Source of the DNA: Leptobrachium leishanense
Lineage: Eukaryota; Chordata; Amphibia; Anura; Megophryidae
Assembly: GCA_009667805.1 (NCBI GenBank)
Contig: CM019067.1
Location: 69,086,997-69,150,996, forward strand
Reading direction: 5' to 3'
DNA: 64,000 nt
In this document: one piece after another, positions 1 to 12,092 of the stretch
Numbering within the stretch: position 1 is the first letter of the stretch
How the letters are laid out: each line of letters opens with the position of its first letter
Notes under the pieces: generated by a model
Databases searched by the model: none
The model's input: only the letters and a program-made list of their open reading frames with translations
What the model was told of the DNA's origin: nothing
Translations under genes and position numbers: made by a program

Positions 1-1135
1 TTCTATACGACGTCAATAGCAACAGAGGAGCTTGTGTCCGGGAACAGCGAGAAAAAGGCAACACGACCTCTAGCGCCCGGCGGGAAGGTGAGGCAGGGGA
101 CATGACAGGAGTGACCGGAAACGGATTCCCTCAGGAGCTGACATTACTGAGCGAACCGAGTGCCCGATGTGGTGCAGCTCTCATCATGCTCAGCCATATG
201 AGGTTTTTGTAGGATGAAGGGAACTAGAGTCCACTGCACCTTCAAAGCAGGGGTTCCCTACTCCAATACTGGGGCCTCTTTTAGGGCAGGAAGACCCTGC
301 TTTGAAGGGCGGGAGGGGGGGGGCAAGTACCCCACACCACCCATATTTTCAGCCCTCTACTAGATCATTCCTCAGGGTCTCGTTGTCAAACCTACCTTTA
401 CCAGCGTTCCATTGTGCACTTTGTACTACGCTGCAGCATCTGCTGGCGCTCTATAATTAACATGTAATAATGAACATGCTGACATAGAGTTAATCTAATG
501 CTGGCTTTTCGGGGTTACGCGGTACTCGCAAGCCGTCAAAAAGTGATCAGCTTTGTGGCATTTTGTATAACTAACCATGTGTACCCAAAAGGGACAGAGG
601 ACCCGCGCCCCATTTACAGCCAGGGTCACTAACTCTGCCCCCCCCCCCCATGTTACAAAGCAAAAACTGGCCATCTGTTTCATTCGAAGCCTCCTGAGAA
701 TTGTAGGCCATAAACATCTGGAGAGGCTGACTGGAGATCCCATGATTCAGCACGCTTTATACAGTGCGCTCTGTCAGGTGGTGCGTGAGCTTACAATCTA
801 AAGGTAATAAAATGTGGGCTGGAGATGAATGCAGGCTGAGGCGATTCAGCTTGGTGGCAGAGTGAGCGGAACATTGTCAACCAATCAGTGTGAAGGAGGT
901 CAGAGTGTAAAGAAGTACAGACACCTGGCGCACACCGGTACAAATTAAAGGGACGCTCTGGGCTGGGGTTCCACTTTCCTTTAAGCCACACACGAGCGCT
1001 CTAGCCACGCACTGCAATTTTTTTAAAAGTCGCATATGCACATTGTATGAAGGATGACTGAGATTTCCCTCTGATGGCGGCACGTGCCCAACTGAGTCAG
1101 CCTCCAGTCACACGTCATATCGTCGGATTTACTAT
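1..1135. other. Presumed intronic sequence with a degraded hAT-like fragment
   Basis: No coding exon is recognised. Around 618-760 there is a degraded palindromic stretch: a C-homopolymer, then a segment with 'aattgtaggccataaacat'. It resembles the complete small hAT-type element at 10462-10597, but no target duplication is visible. Short open frames on both strands here are low complexity or repeat derived. Confidence 0.4.
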
Positions 1136-1989
1136 CAGGGTTATCCAAAGAGATCCGAATTGCTTGAGAAAGGTAACCGAACAGTGAAAATCAGGGTTCG
1201 GTTACCTTTCCTGACCATTCGGCTATCCAGAGAGCAGGCAATACGATAAATCCTGGCGAATTGCCTGCACATACGGTGCCTGTTCGGTGCCTGTTCGGGG
1301 GCAGTGAAATCCCAATGAAAAAGCACTGCTTCGGCTATTCAGAGAACACAAACCAGCAGTGAAAGGTTCCCCTAATGCCCTGCCATTCGGTGGTTTAATT
1401 CGGCAAATTTATTCAGGAGAATCCCATAGGCTTCAATGTTAAAAATATTCCCGTTTTAATTCAATATCTAATAAACCGTTAATTATAAAATTCTGCAGCA
1501 AAAAGTCTCTTTATTCATTGATTTTTTAGGATACTTTAAGCATTTTTCAGATTTTTTTTTTTTTAGTTAACTTATTTTTTTTGAAACAGCCCTCTTTATT
1601 ATCATTCCCTGGACCTCCTGTGAAAATTTCAGACATTTTCGCTCAGTAGTTTCTTTGCAAACAGCGTTTCATTTTCCCAGATTCATACAAATGGTTTTTC
1701 TAATTTATTCACTGCCTCCTCTACGTCACAGCTGCTTCGGCTCTGTGTGATTCGGCTCCTGTTCGGCTTTTTCGAAGGTTAATCCAGATGTTTTTGCTTG
1801 TTTTCAGCGTGCATTCGGTTAGTTTTCGTCAGGTTTGCGGCGGCTTTTCCCTGCAATTCGGGGACCCTGTGCTGTTTGCTGAATACACCGCAGGGTCACC
1901 GAAATGCAATCGGCAAAAGGAACCGAATTGAAGAGAACGAAAAGTCACCGAACGTGCGGTGACTTTTCGAATCTCTTTGGATAACCCTG
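1136..1989. mobile_element. Non-autonomous DNA transposon, CAGGGTTAT family, copy 1
   Basis: The ends are inverted repeats starting CAGGGTTATCCAAAGAGAT on the left and mirrored at 1968-1989 on the right. The element is flanked by the 3-bp duplication TAT (1133-1135 and 1990-1992). The interior is AT-rich in the middle and has no transposase frame. A second complete copy lies at 61279-62183 with flanking TAA, and a partial one at about 44990-45463. The 3-bp duplication fits PIF/Harbinger-type integration (normally TWA), but TAT is off-consensus, so the superfamily is only a suggestion. Confidence 0.8.
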
Positions 1990-2209
1990 TATGAGTCTCG
2001 GTGTCCTGCAAGTGAAAACCGAAGGCGGCGGATCGTGCCATCTTCTGCGCTGCACATAAAAAGGGGACTGTAAATTCTCTAAGTGATTTTGCAAATTCAC
2101 GTCATATCAGGCTTTCAAAGCCTCATAGAAACATAGAAAAATGTCGACAGATAAGAACCTTTCGGCCCATCTAGTCTGCCCAATTACATGGATACTTTAC
2201 CTGGATTTA

Positions 2210-3490
2210 TCTTTTGTTTCGGATAGCCTTATGCCTATCCCATGCTTGCTTAAATTCAATTACTGTTTTGGCCTCTACCACTTCTACTGGAAGACTGTTC
2301 CATGTATCCACCACCCGCTCAGTAAAATAATGCTTCCTGATGTTACTTTTAAACATTTTTCGATGTTCAACAATCCTTTCCTTTAACATGGTTTCCATTA
2401 ATTTACCCACTACTGACGTAAGACTAACTGGCCTATAGTTCCGATTCCTCCCTACTACCCTTCTTGTAAATGGGCACAACATTTGCTAATTTCCAGTCTT
2501 CTGGGACGACTCCTATTAACGGTTTTGCTATTACATCACTGAGCTCTTTTAATAATTTAGGATGGATCCCATCAGGCCCCATTGAGTTATTTGTCTTTAC
2601 TTTAGACAGCTGCTGTAGAACCTCCTCCTCTGTAAATTCATATGTAAATGTCTCTTTAGTGTTTCCTCCTAACTGAGGTCCCTTTCCTTCTGCAAAGACT
2701 GAACAAAAATATTCATTGAGGCAGTCAGCGAGACTTTTATCCTCTTCTACATACCTTCCTTCCTTTGTTTTTAATCTAACTAATCCTTGTTTTACTTTTC
2801 TTTTCTCATTTATGTATCTAAAAAATGTTTTGTCCCCCTTTTTTACTGACTGAGCTATTTTCTCTTCTGCGTGTGCTTTGGAAGCTCTTATAAATTGCTT
2901 TGCCTCTTTCTGCCTAATCTTATAGGTTTGCCTATATTCTTCACTCTGTTTTTTTTATAATTATTGAATGCTATCTTTTTGTTCTTCACTATTTTGGCCA
3001 CTTCTGCAGAGTACCACAGTGGTTTCTTCCCTTTTTTGTTTTTGCTAACAAGCCGAATGCAATTTCCTGTGGCCTTCAATAATGCTTCCTTTAAATAATC
3101 CCATTTCTCCTGGACTCCCTTTTAAACTCCTCCAGTCTGAAAATGACTCCTTCACACAAAATCTCATTTTAGAAAAATCTGTTTTTTTAAAGTCTAAAAC
3201 TTTTTGTTTTTGTGTGGTGCGGCTCCATCCCTGTTCTTATATTAAACCACACTGACTGGTGTTCACTAGATCCCAAATTTTCACCTACAACAACGTCTGA
3301 TACCAAACCTCCATTTGTGAGTATTAAATCCAATATGGCCTCTTTACGGGTCAGCTCCTCAACTACTTGTGTTAGAGATAATCCCAGTAGGGAGTTTAGA
3401 ATATTTGTACTCCTGGAAAACCAAAATAGCTGGGTGCACCAGTTCACATCAGGAAGATTAAAGTCTCCCATGATAATAACTTCCCCCTTC
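2210..3490 (-). pseudogene. CR1 ORF2, endonuclease end, linker and RT start, RT core deleted
   Basis: On the minus strand: GDFNLPDVNW and SSEHQSVWFNI complete the endonuclease. Then comes the KKPLWYSAEVAKIVKNKK linker, followed by the RT-0/1 region (NYRPVSLTSVVGKLMETML). At about 2362 the reading jumps directly from KERIVEH to HYFTERVVDTWNSLPVEVV, which is the extreme C-terminus of CR1 pol. The whole palm domain with the YxDD motif is therefore missing. Several frameshifts and stops lie in between. The jump looks like an internal deletion in this copy or its master. Confidence 0.75.
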
Positions 3491-3498
3491 ATTGTCAT
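3491..3498. repeat. Left 8-bp target duplication of hAT copy 1
   Basis: ATTGTCAT immediately precedes the TAGGG terminus and is repeated exactly at 5746-5753, after CCCTA. An 8-bp duplication is the hAT-superfamily integration signature. Confidence 0.9.
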
Positions 3499-4011
3499 TA
3501 GGGTTGCACCGATACTAGTATCGATACCGGGTACTGCTGGAGTACTTGGTACTCGTGCAGTACCCCTGATATCGGAAGCCAGCATTGAGCTGGCTTGCCG
3601 GTATCTGAGGGGCTGGGACGGCTGTTCGAATGCTCTATCGGCATTCGGACAGCCGCCCCTGGAGCTCTCCGCGGCATACTTACCTTCCTGAGCGATGCCG
3701 GTAAAGTTTCTGCGCTTCCGCACGTTGAGGGACCCCAGCCGCGATCACTGAGTCCCACGTGATCGCGCCTGGGGTCCTTCAACGAGCGCACGCGCAAAGA
3801 CTTTGTCGGCGTCGCTCGGGAAGGTAAGTATGCCGCGGAGAGCTCCAGGGGCAGCTGTCCGAATGCCGATAGAGCATTCGAACAGCCGCCCCATGTCTGG
3901 TCTGGGGTCTGAGCTGGGGGGCAATATCTATGAGCTGGGGGGGGGCAAATATCCAGGAGAGCTTGGGGGCAATATCTATGAGCTGGGGCATTCTGTGTAT
4001 ATATAGATATA

Positions 4012-5624
<1,613 letters not shown>

Positions 5625-5753
5625 TATATCTACGTGAGCTGGGGGCATTTTTATATGAGGTCTGTTCTTTTTGGAAAGTGGTCACATGACATAAAATAAA
5701 AGTATCGGTGAGTACTTGAAAAAAAGTGGTATCAGTACAGCCCTAATTGTCAT

Positions 5754-6120
5754 TTTGGCTATTTCCTCAACCATCAGATTATCTAGCTCTTCTACTTGTC
5801 CAGGGGGTCTATAGATCACACCTACACGAGCTACTGTATGATTGCCAAATGTTAGCGTAACCCAAACTGACTCTATGTTCACCTCGCTCACTTTTATTTG
5901 GTTTGTTTTTATGTTGTTTTTCACATACAGGGCCACTTCTCCTCCTTTCCTACCTTCTCTGTCTTTTCTATATAAAGAGTACCCCGGTATTGTTATGTCC
6001 CAGTTATTTTTCTCACTGAACCATGTCTCAGTATCCGCCACTAAATCTACTTTTTCAGCTGCCATCATTGCCTCAAAGTTCATTGATTTTATTGACTAAA
6101 GTGCGAGCATTTATAGACAT
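5754..6120 (-). pseudogene. CR1 ORF2, apurinic-like endonuclease N-terminal part
   Basis: The minus-strand frame begins with the CR1 signature NARTLVNKINEL. After one frameshift it continues with VDLVADTETWFSE (the TETW catalytic block), RKGGEVALYVKNN and VGVIYRPPG. These are consecutive APE-type endonuclease blocks. The open frame runs out into hAT sequence at 5745. The domain continues on the far side of that element with IIMGDFNLPDVNW, which shows that the insertion, not a deletion, separates the halves. Confidence 0.8.
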
Positions 6121-6364
6121 GAAATAGGCAAAGTAACCCAAATGAATGGGTTGAAGATGTTTATAAGGCGCTAAGAAATAGATCTGGGTATAAAGGTGGA
6201 TAAATGCAGCTCACCAATGGGTGTATCCCTCACCCACACATATAGTCACGACTCTGAGCTTGTCATTTTTTACGCCGCATGTTGCTTGCACCCTCAGATT
6301 TAGTTTTGGGGGACAATCGGGCAGATTGTTTTCCACCCTTTTGTCCCCCCCTCCTAGTTTAAAT

Positions 6365-7275
6365 ATTCCTTTGGGAAACCTTTGAACTTCTCGCTGAGAA
6401 CATATGTTCCCCTATGAGTAAGATGCAAACCAGCTTTTTTTATACAGTTCCTTTCTGCTCCAATTAGAGCTATCATGGGACACAAAGCCAAATCCTTGCT
6501 CCCGACACCATTCCCGAAGCCACAAACTAAATTCCCTAGTGCGCATCTGCCTATCCTGAATGTTATGCACAGGCAAAACTTCAGAGAATGACACAGTGGA
6601 CGCAATGTGCTGTATTTCACCTCCAAGAACACAAAAATTTTCCTTAATCTTAGAAACCTCATTGCTAGCCAAGTCATTTGTCCCTAGATGGACTAGAACG
6701 TCCACTTCCCCTTGCTGCTTTGCTTGTTTGACAATATTGAGAATACGTCTCTTGTCTCTACGAGCAGCAGCCCCAGGAAGACATCTCACCAAACCACTAC
6801 TCTCCAGCTCAACACCTCTTATGATAGAATCACCCAGCAACAATTGCCTTCTATCAAGTCCCACCTTTTCCTTTTTGTTCTTGGTTGCAGTGCTGCAAAC
6901 CTTAGGCATAGGGGATGGTGGTTCCTCAACTATGGTGTCTGAGCCTACATCCGTCTTACCGCTACACTCTGAAAGTGCCTCAAAAGAATTAAGAAGAGCC
7001 ACAGATTGTGGGACATGCCTTCTATCCACAACTCTAAGTCTACCAGATCCTACAGTAGTCCATCTGCCGCTCCTAGGAGGCCTCTGTGGCAGTGGCTTTG
7101 TAACAGTCATAGCCTGAGTTTGTCCAACAGATAATTTACAAATCTCAGTCTTCAAACAGGCAATTTCCTGCCGCAATAAAGAGAACTGCCTACATATCAG
7201 GCACACTCCAAACCTCCAAAAATTGGATCTAAAAACAAATGCATGACAGCTCTTACACTGGACCAAGCCTGCCAT
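6365..7275 (-). pseudogene. CR1 ORF1 protein with SGNH/GDSL esterase domain, frameshifted
   Basis: Translation starts at MAGLVQCKSC, the usual CR1 ORF1 start (an upstream in-frame Met exists at 7308). The N-terminus carries CxxC pairs (CKSC...CLIC) and a Leu-rich stretch, as in CR1 ORF1 zinc-finger/zipper regions. The C-terminal half is an esterase of the SGNH hydrolase fold: the nucleophile block LLLGDSIIRGVE, then VDVLVHLGTNDLASN, then the last block GLHLTHRG. A frameshift near 6440 separates the last block from the main frame. In that block the residue expected to be the catalytic Asp (D-G-L-H in the family) reads Ala, so the charge relay is broken. In intact CR1, ORF1p binds RNA and membranes or lipids, but this copy is inactive. 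Confidence 0.8.
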
Positions 7276-7310
7276 TATAAAATGAAAGAATGGATTTAAA
7301 ACCAGCAAAT

Positions 7311-8572
7311 CTTACCTTTTTTTTTGTAGGTTTTCTACCTCCTGTCTAACCTCAGACTACCTCCAGACTATCTCACTTGGAAGGATTGCATTTACAAGGG
7401 TTCACAAGCTCTATTAGACAAACTAATATCCCCAATCTTTAAATAGTCACCTAACAACACCTCCCCCAGCAAGGCGTGGACAATCTTAACCTCTTAGCAA
7501 ATAGCACACAATTGATTATCAACTTTGTGCTAATCACTAAGACAATTGAGTCACCAGCCTAACCTAATTTACTCACCAGACCTAATTTAAAACCTTAAAA
7601 TGAATAGAAAAAATCTGTTTGAAACAAAAATCAAAATCACTCACCAGAATATCTCTAAGTGCCTCACTTGGAAGGCTTGCGCTTAGAAGGCTTCACAAGC
7701 TCTATGGGAGATGTAGTTCAGGAGGGGTCATTAAAAAAGAAAACCGTGTGCTCCATAGGATACAATCCCACGGATTTATTAGGCCTAGCAGGGCCGAAAG
7801 GTGGCATTTTGTCCTTCTGTATTTGCTCTAATAAATCCGTTGGATTGTATCCTTTGGAGCACACGGTTTTCTTTTTTTATTGTGTACCTTGTAGAGGCTG
7901 GCGGACCTCTGTGGCATAGCTTCGGGGCATCCTGGTGGCCGGAAGAGGGTCTCCCTGGTGTGTCGCCGTGCACTCTGTTGGTGTTGGTGTTGAATCAGGA
8001 GGGCCAAGGTTGCTGACCCCTGGCCTGAAGGGTCCCTTCCGTATACCACAGAGTAACATCCACCATGCAACGTGAAATGTGTAAATATCTTTATTTTTTT
8101 ATGTGAATCAGTCTGGGATAAATCCTTTTTTCTTCCTGATCTTTTTCTTGGATTTCGTTTGCGTTTACAAACTAATAGCCAATAAGAAGATCCTAAAACA
8201 CCCTGATACATTCCTGATCATGTCTGGTTTGTGTCCAAGACCTGAATATTTAAACAAGAAAGATAGTGCCATCGCATAATTTCGGGATACCCTGTCTATT
8301 ATGGGCCATTCCCCCCACCCCCATGGCCAAATAACCATAACTTTTCTTGGAGGAAGAAATGAAGACAAACTCTAGTGTAGTAACCCATCTTGACCACACG
8401 GGGGAGTTACTAGATCAAGATTAGCGATCACAGTGAATGTCTGCATTTGGTTGCCCAGTGTATAAATTACAAGCCCATTCTACATGAAGAGCACATAGGC
8501 AAGCAGTGAAAACAGGTGTTGAGGACAGCGCTCAAACAAGGGCTTGTTTAACTATAGCACGCCAGGGGCCCT
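7311..8572. repeat. CR1 5' flank and a 49-bp inverted repeat hairpin
   Basis: Sequence upstream of the CR1 ORF1 start may be its 5' UTR, but the boundary is not visible. Two near-identical segments, 'cacttggaaggcttgc'-like, occur at about 7375 and 7668. Arms 7733-7781 and 7829-7878 are inverted copies (core 'accgtgtgctcc') separated by a 47-bp spacer. The hairpin probably belongs to an unclassified interspersed repeat. No gene is recognised. Confidence 0.5.
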
Positions 8573-8725
8573 TTTATTATTCCTCATTTATGTAGCACCA
8601 GCATATTCCGCAGCGCTGTACAATGTGCACAATATAGACAGGGTTACAATACATTGAACGACATTTGATAAACCAGTACAGGAGGAAACGAGGGCCCGAT
8701 TCACGTGGGAACCTACAATCTAAAC
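8573..8725 (-). mobile_element. L2-like LINE 3' tail fragment
   Basis: Read in reverse, this is the tail also seen at 19440-19568 and 31130-31255: 'tgtaaccctgtctat', 'attgt', then 'tgctggtgct' and an AATAATAA-type simple end. Only the 3' end is present, as expected for 5'-truncated LINE copies. A 21-bp direct repeat, 'taagtttacaccagctctgg' plus g, follows immediately at 8770-8830 in about 2.5 copies. Confidence 0.65.
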
Positions 8726-8939
8726 CCTGGGGTAAACTTCCCAGAGCCATTACAGTCTGTGGAGTTTCTAAGTTTACACCAGCTCTGGGTAAGTTTACAC
8801 CAGCTCTGGGTAAGTTTACACCAGGGTTGGAATTGGGGCCCGAGATGTTTCAGATCTACATGCTCCATAATGCGGTGCTTGGCTTTGCATTATGGGACAT
8901 GTAGTATTGTAGCATATGGGGTGTGATGGTTAATGGGAT

Positions 8940-9005
8940 ACTCTACGCCGGGGCTGCTCACCCTTGGCCTTTCTGATGATCTGGAACTACATATCCCATG
9001 ATGAA
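8940..9005. mobile_element. Small hAT-type element fragment
   Basis: It contains 'ggaactacatatcccatgat', the diagnostic core of the palindromic hAT MITE family seen more completely at 24701-24836 and 27669-27799. Only one arm is recognisable. Confidence 0.5.
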
Positions 9006-10453
9006 ATTATAGATAGAACCTTTGTAGCGCATCAAAAATAGATTTAAAGGTAGACTTCAACAAAGAGGTATATCAAACATAAAGTGCTTCAGTCTTAAGG
9101 TGACAAATATTCAATCAATGTACACATATGAAAGTGCAATGTGCCATAGAACACAGTAAAGTGCAACAATATATAAAATTCCAGCAGTGCGATGGGTATA
9201 AGAGAGTCTATAAAGTGCAACAGTGTCCGAATGTGCAAAATGTGCAAATTCAATGATATCCAATACAACAGTATGAATACCAGTGGGAAAAATTCCTTAA
9301 AATTTACTTCTCTTTATGTTCAAGCGATGCACAAATATAGTCCTCCTTTCTTGGTCTGTGTATCTCTTGCCATCTCTCAATAGTGGAGAGGATAGCCAGA
9401 AAGGAGAAAAAAGTGAAAGGGGAAAAAAATAAAAAAAATTTGGAGGGGAAAGAAAAAGAGAAAAAATGAAGAAATAATCGTGCAGAAAATCCCGATTAAA
9501 TATGACAAATCACTCGTAGAAATGTGGAAACTCACATTTATAAGAGCCCAAAAAATCCCTGGCTCTAGGTTTAGGAGCTTCCAGCCATATAGAGGGTGGC
9601 GTATCCCTTCTTAAATCTTCAACTCTGGTTGCGATGGCTACAATAAGATAATAGACAGCGCTCCCATAGTATATTACCGTATTATGATAAAAAAGAGGTG
9701 ATAATGTATTGAACTCACCAGATATGGAGCCTCTTCCACACAGGCTCACTCAATACAGCGTCAGGTACACTATGGTGGATACCCAGAACCTCTTCTCAAC
9801 CGTCTGAGGGCCAGATATTTCCCATGATGCCCAGCCATTCGTGAGGTCAACCAGGGCGTTGTGGGAAATGTTGTGGCCCATCAGGTGGGGTTAAATATGT
9901 ATCCTCTCCTTTATAACCCTGTGATGTCCCTCATAAGATGGAAATGCTTTAATAAGCCATATTTAAATGCCTCCTGCACATCCGTGTGAAAAAGTAAACA
10001 TTTAGTTCATTGCCGGAGTCGCGTGTGTTAATCGCTGTCTGGTGTCTGCGTCTTGTGAAATGCTCTTTATAAAAGCATCGACATTCATGTCGCTAATGAG
10101 CCCGGGGATGCAGGTTATGGTTACACAGTGCGGTGACGGGCTGTCTGATGCCGGCATGTAAGTGCCCTCGCCTCCGGTCTCCATGGTAATGAAGGCTGAG
10201 AGATCACATTGTCCTGCTTTTACTCTGTCGTTCTCAGGATGTTGCTTCTCGAGAAGACAAGAAGATTTCGTCCTGCGATGCTCCTACCTGACAAGTGTCA
10301 CTGAACATACTCATAGAATAGACGACGACGTTACAGGAAATTTATAGACGTCTCTGCTGACTAATTCCTCTCGTGGCGGCGGTGTTTCATGATGGAGACT
10401 AGTTACAATTGTCTCACATTTTACTCGGACAGGACTGACCAAGGGATCTATGC
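9006..10453. other. Presumed intron, no gene seen
   Basis: A-rich low-complexity stretches (9400-9470) and short direct repeats of 'aaagtgcaac' (about 9130-9230) are visible. No splice-flanked coding segment and no recognised protein family were found on either strand. Confidence 0.4.
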
Positions 10454-10461
10454 TTGTAGAC

Positions 10462-10597
10462 CAGGGATCTCAAACTCTGCCCCCCCAATGTTTCTGATCT
10501 ACACCTCCCATGATTCTCTTGGCATTTATTGCATTCAAAGAATTCTGGGATTTGTAGGCAATAAACATCGGGGGGGGGGCAGAGTTTGGGATCCCTG
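10462..10597. mobile_element. Palindromic hAT MITE with exact 8-bp duplication
   Basis: The element is 136 bp with termini CAGGGATCTCAAACTCTGCC and GGCAGAGTTTGGGATCCCTG. The inverted arms extend inward through 'gatctacacctccc' and its partner. It is flanked by the exact 8-bp duplication TTGTAGAC (10454-10461, 10598-10605). It has no coding capacity and must be mobilised in trans by a hAT transposase. Confidence 0.9.
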
Positions 10598-10605
10598 TTG
10601 TAGAC

Positions 10606-11904
10606 CAACCACTCACCGGGGAAATCGTTATGGGAGTCGATACACATAATCTGGTGGGTCAACCATTTGGCCAATGCTGGGGTCGATCATGTGAAAAACG
10701 ATCACGTGATTAATTACAAACCCACTTGGTTCTTTGGGTCAAAAACGTGTAATAGTAAGTGTCCTAGGGCAGAGATTTAGGACTGACCGGTGACCTAGCG
10801 TAGGAAACTCTCTCTAGTGACTTTCACGGGCAGCTTCAGCCTTCCTTAAAGAGAGACTCTAGCCACCATGACCACTTAAGCTCATGTAGGTGGTCATAAT
10901 GACCCGGCAGGCAATGCTCACTGTTCTTCTCCCACTTCATCATCCAATGTCCTAGCTCCTCTTCTCCAAAGCAGACAGAGGAGAGGTTGGCTTAATGCAC
11001 GACGCTTGAGAAGCATTTGAATGGCTATACGTCCGCTTGCCACAACAAATGACCTCTGGTTTGATGATGTCGAAAAGAGAAGAAAGCAGAGAACGCAGTC
11101 AAGGGTTGTTGAAAAGAAATGTTTGTATTAAATGTAGTTTTCTTTTAACATAAAACCTGATGTGGTTGCAGGGGTTAATAAAAAACTGTGTGTGTGTGTG
11201 TATATATATATCTTCTACAATTATATCCTTTATTATTTGCAGTGTGACGGCTTTTAATCTCTTCATTGCCCTTCACTGCAATTTAACTGTGTATTGATTT
11301 TGCCCTTGGATTAAAGCATCAAACCGCAACGAGTCACGGCCTATCTCCTGCTGATGAGGGTATAATAAACCTGAAACAGCTGTCCATGAGTGGCTGTGAC
11401 TCATTGAATAACTTGAGCTTTGCTAAAAAGCCATCTAGTATAGCATTGCACTGGCAAGGCGGATTCTGTATTAAAACAGACCCTGGATGCAAAAAAGTGG
11501 GAAATTGGAGCCTTCATTTGCATGTCCTACCCAGAGTTCCTTGCCGCATATGGGGAATGTAGCACACGAGCTCTGAAGCAGTTCTCTGAATTGCTGGGAT
11601 GTGCAAGTGTCTTCTACAGTTATAAACTTTGTGTGTGTGTGTATATATATATATATTACACACGCCCACAATATTTATTAACCCCTGCTGCTACCACATC
11701 AGATTTTATCTTAATATAAAAAAGGGTGTGTATGCATTTATAAATATCCCTGGTTTAATCTACAGGGTTGCAAGAATAATGTAGAAATGAAGGACCCAGA
11801 GGTAAAATGGCTATGCCTTTTCGATTGCCATTTTTGACTCGAGATGCAGTAAAGTGCTCCGTTGCCCTACGATCCTGACTTCATCTTATTCTGTCCTTTT
11901 TCAG
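10606..11904 (+). other. Intron upstream of the MRPS28 exon
   Basis: This contains a TTAA-type motif (TTAAAGAGAGACTCTAGCC near 10855), two TG/TA microsatellites (11184-11210, 11630-11656) and a pair of related segments carrying 'cagaattccttgc'-like sequence (compare 11528 with 12372 and 56400). The last bases before 11905 form a pyrimidine-rich tract ending TTTTTCAG, a good splice acceptor. No exon 1 was found upstream. Confidence 0.5.
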
Positions 11905-12086
11905 GATGTCTCTAAAGACACTGAGTCGTTTGCCTCGTTATTGCGACGGTCTGCGCTCCTCCAGTTGGGACCTGCCAAGGACAAGCTAGCCATCGGTGAA
12001 ATCGTACATATCGTTGATGACGACCTCTACATTGACTTTGGAGGAAAGTTCCACTGCGTGTGCAAGAGGCCCGTGCAAGACGGAGA
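11905..12086 (+). CDS. MRPS28: MRPS28 internal exon (mitochondrial ribosomal protein S28 / bS1m)
   Basis: The 182-bp exon encodes about 60 residues, from [16 protein letters not shown] through [19 protein letters not shown] and [16 protein letters not shown] to QDGE. I recognise this as the conserved centre of MRPS28, a small-subunit protein of the mitochondrial ribosome that acts in the matrix. The segment contains the start of an S1/OB-like fold ([26 protein letters not shown]). The acceptor is TTTTTCAG before 11905, in phase 0. The donor is GTAAGT at 12087, which splits the Glu codon after GA (phase 2). The upstream open frame reads through the acceptor, so the ATG at 11854 is intronic and not a start. 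Exon 1 (transit peptide) and the downstream exon were not found in the window. Codons are undamaged, which argues for a live gene and against a retrocopy (introns retained). Confidence 0.93.
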
Positions 12087-12092
12087 GTAAGT
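12087..12092 (+). other. Splice donor of the MRPS28 exon
   Basis: GTAAGT follows ...GGAGA. It matches the U1 consensus at all six intronic positions, although the last exonic base is A instead of the usual G. It fixes the exon end at 12086. The frame would otherwise hit TAA at 12088-12090. Confidence 0.85.

Noticed and set aside
11854..11904. ATG upstream in frame with the MRPS28 exon as a start codon
   Set aside because: The bases before 11905 are a pyrimidine tract and AG acceptor, so this is intron read-through. Known MRPS28 has its transit peptide in an earlier exon.
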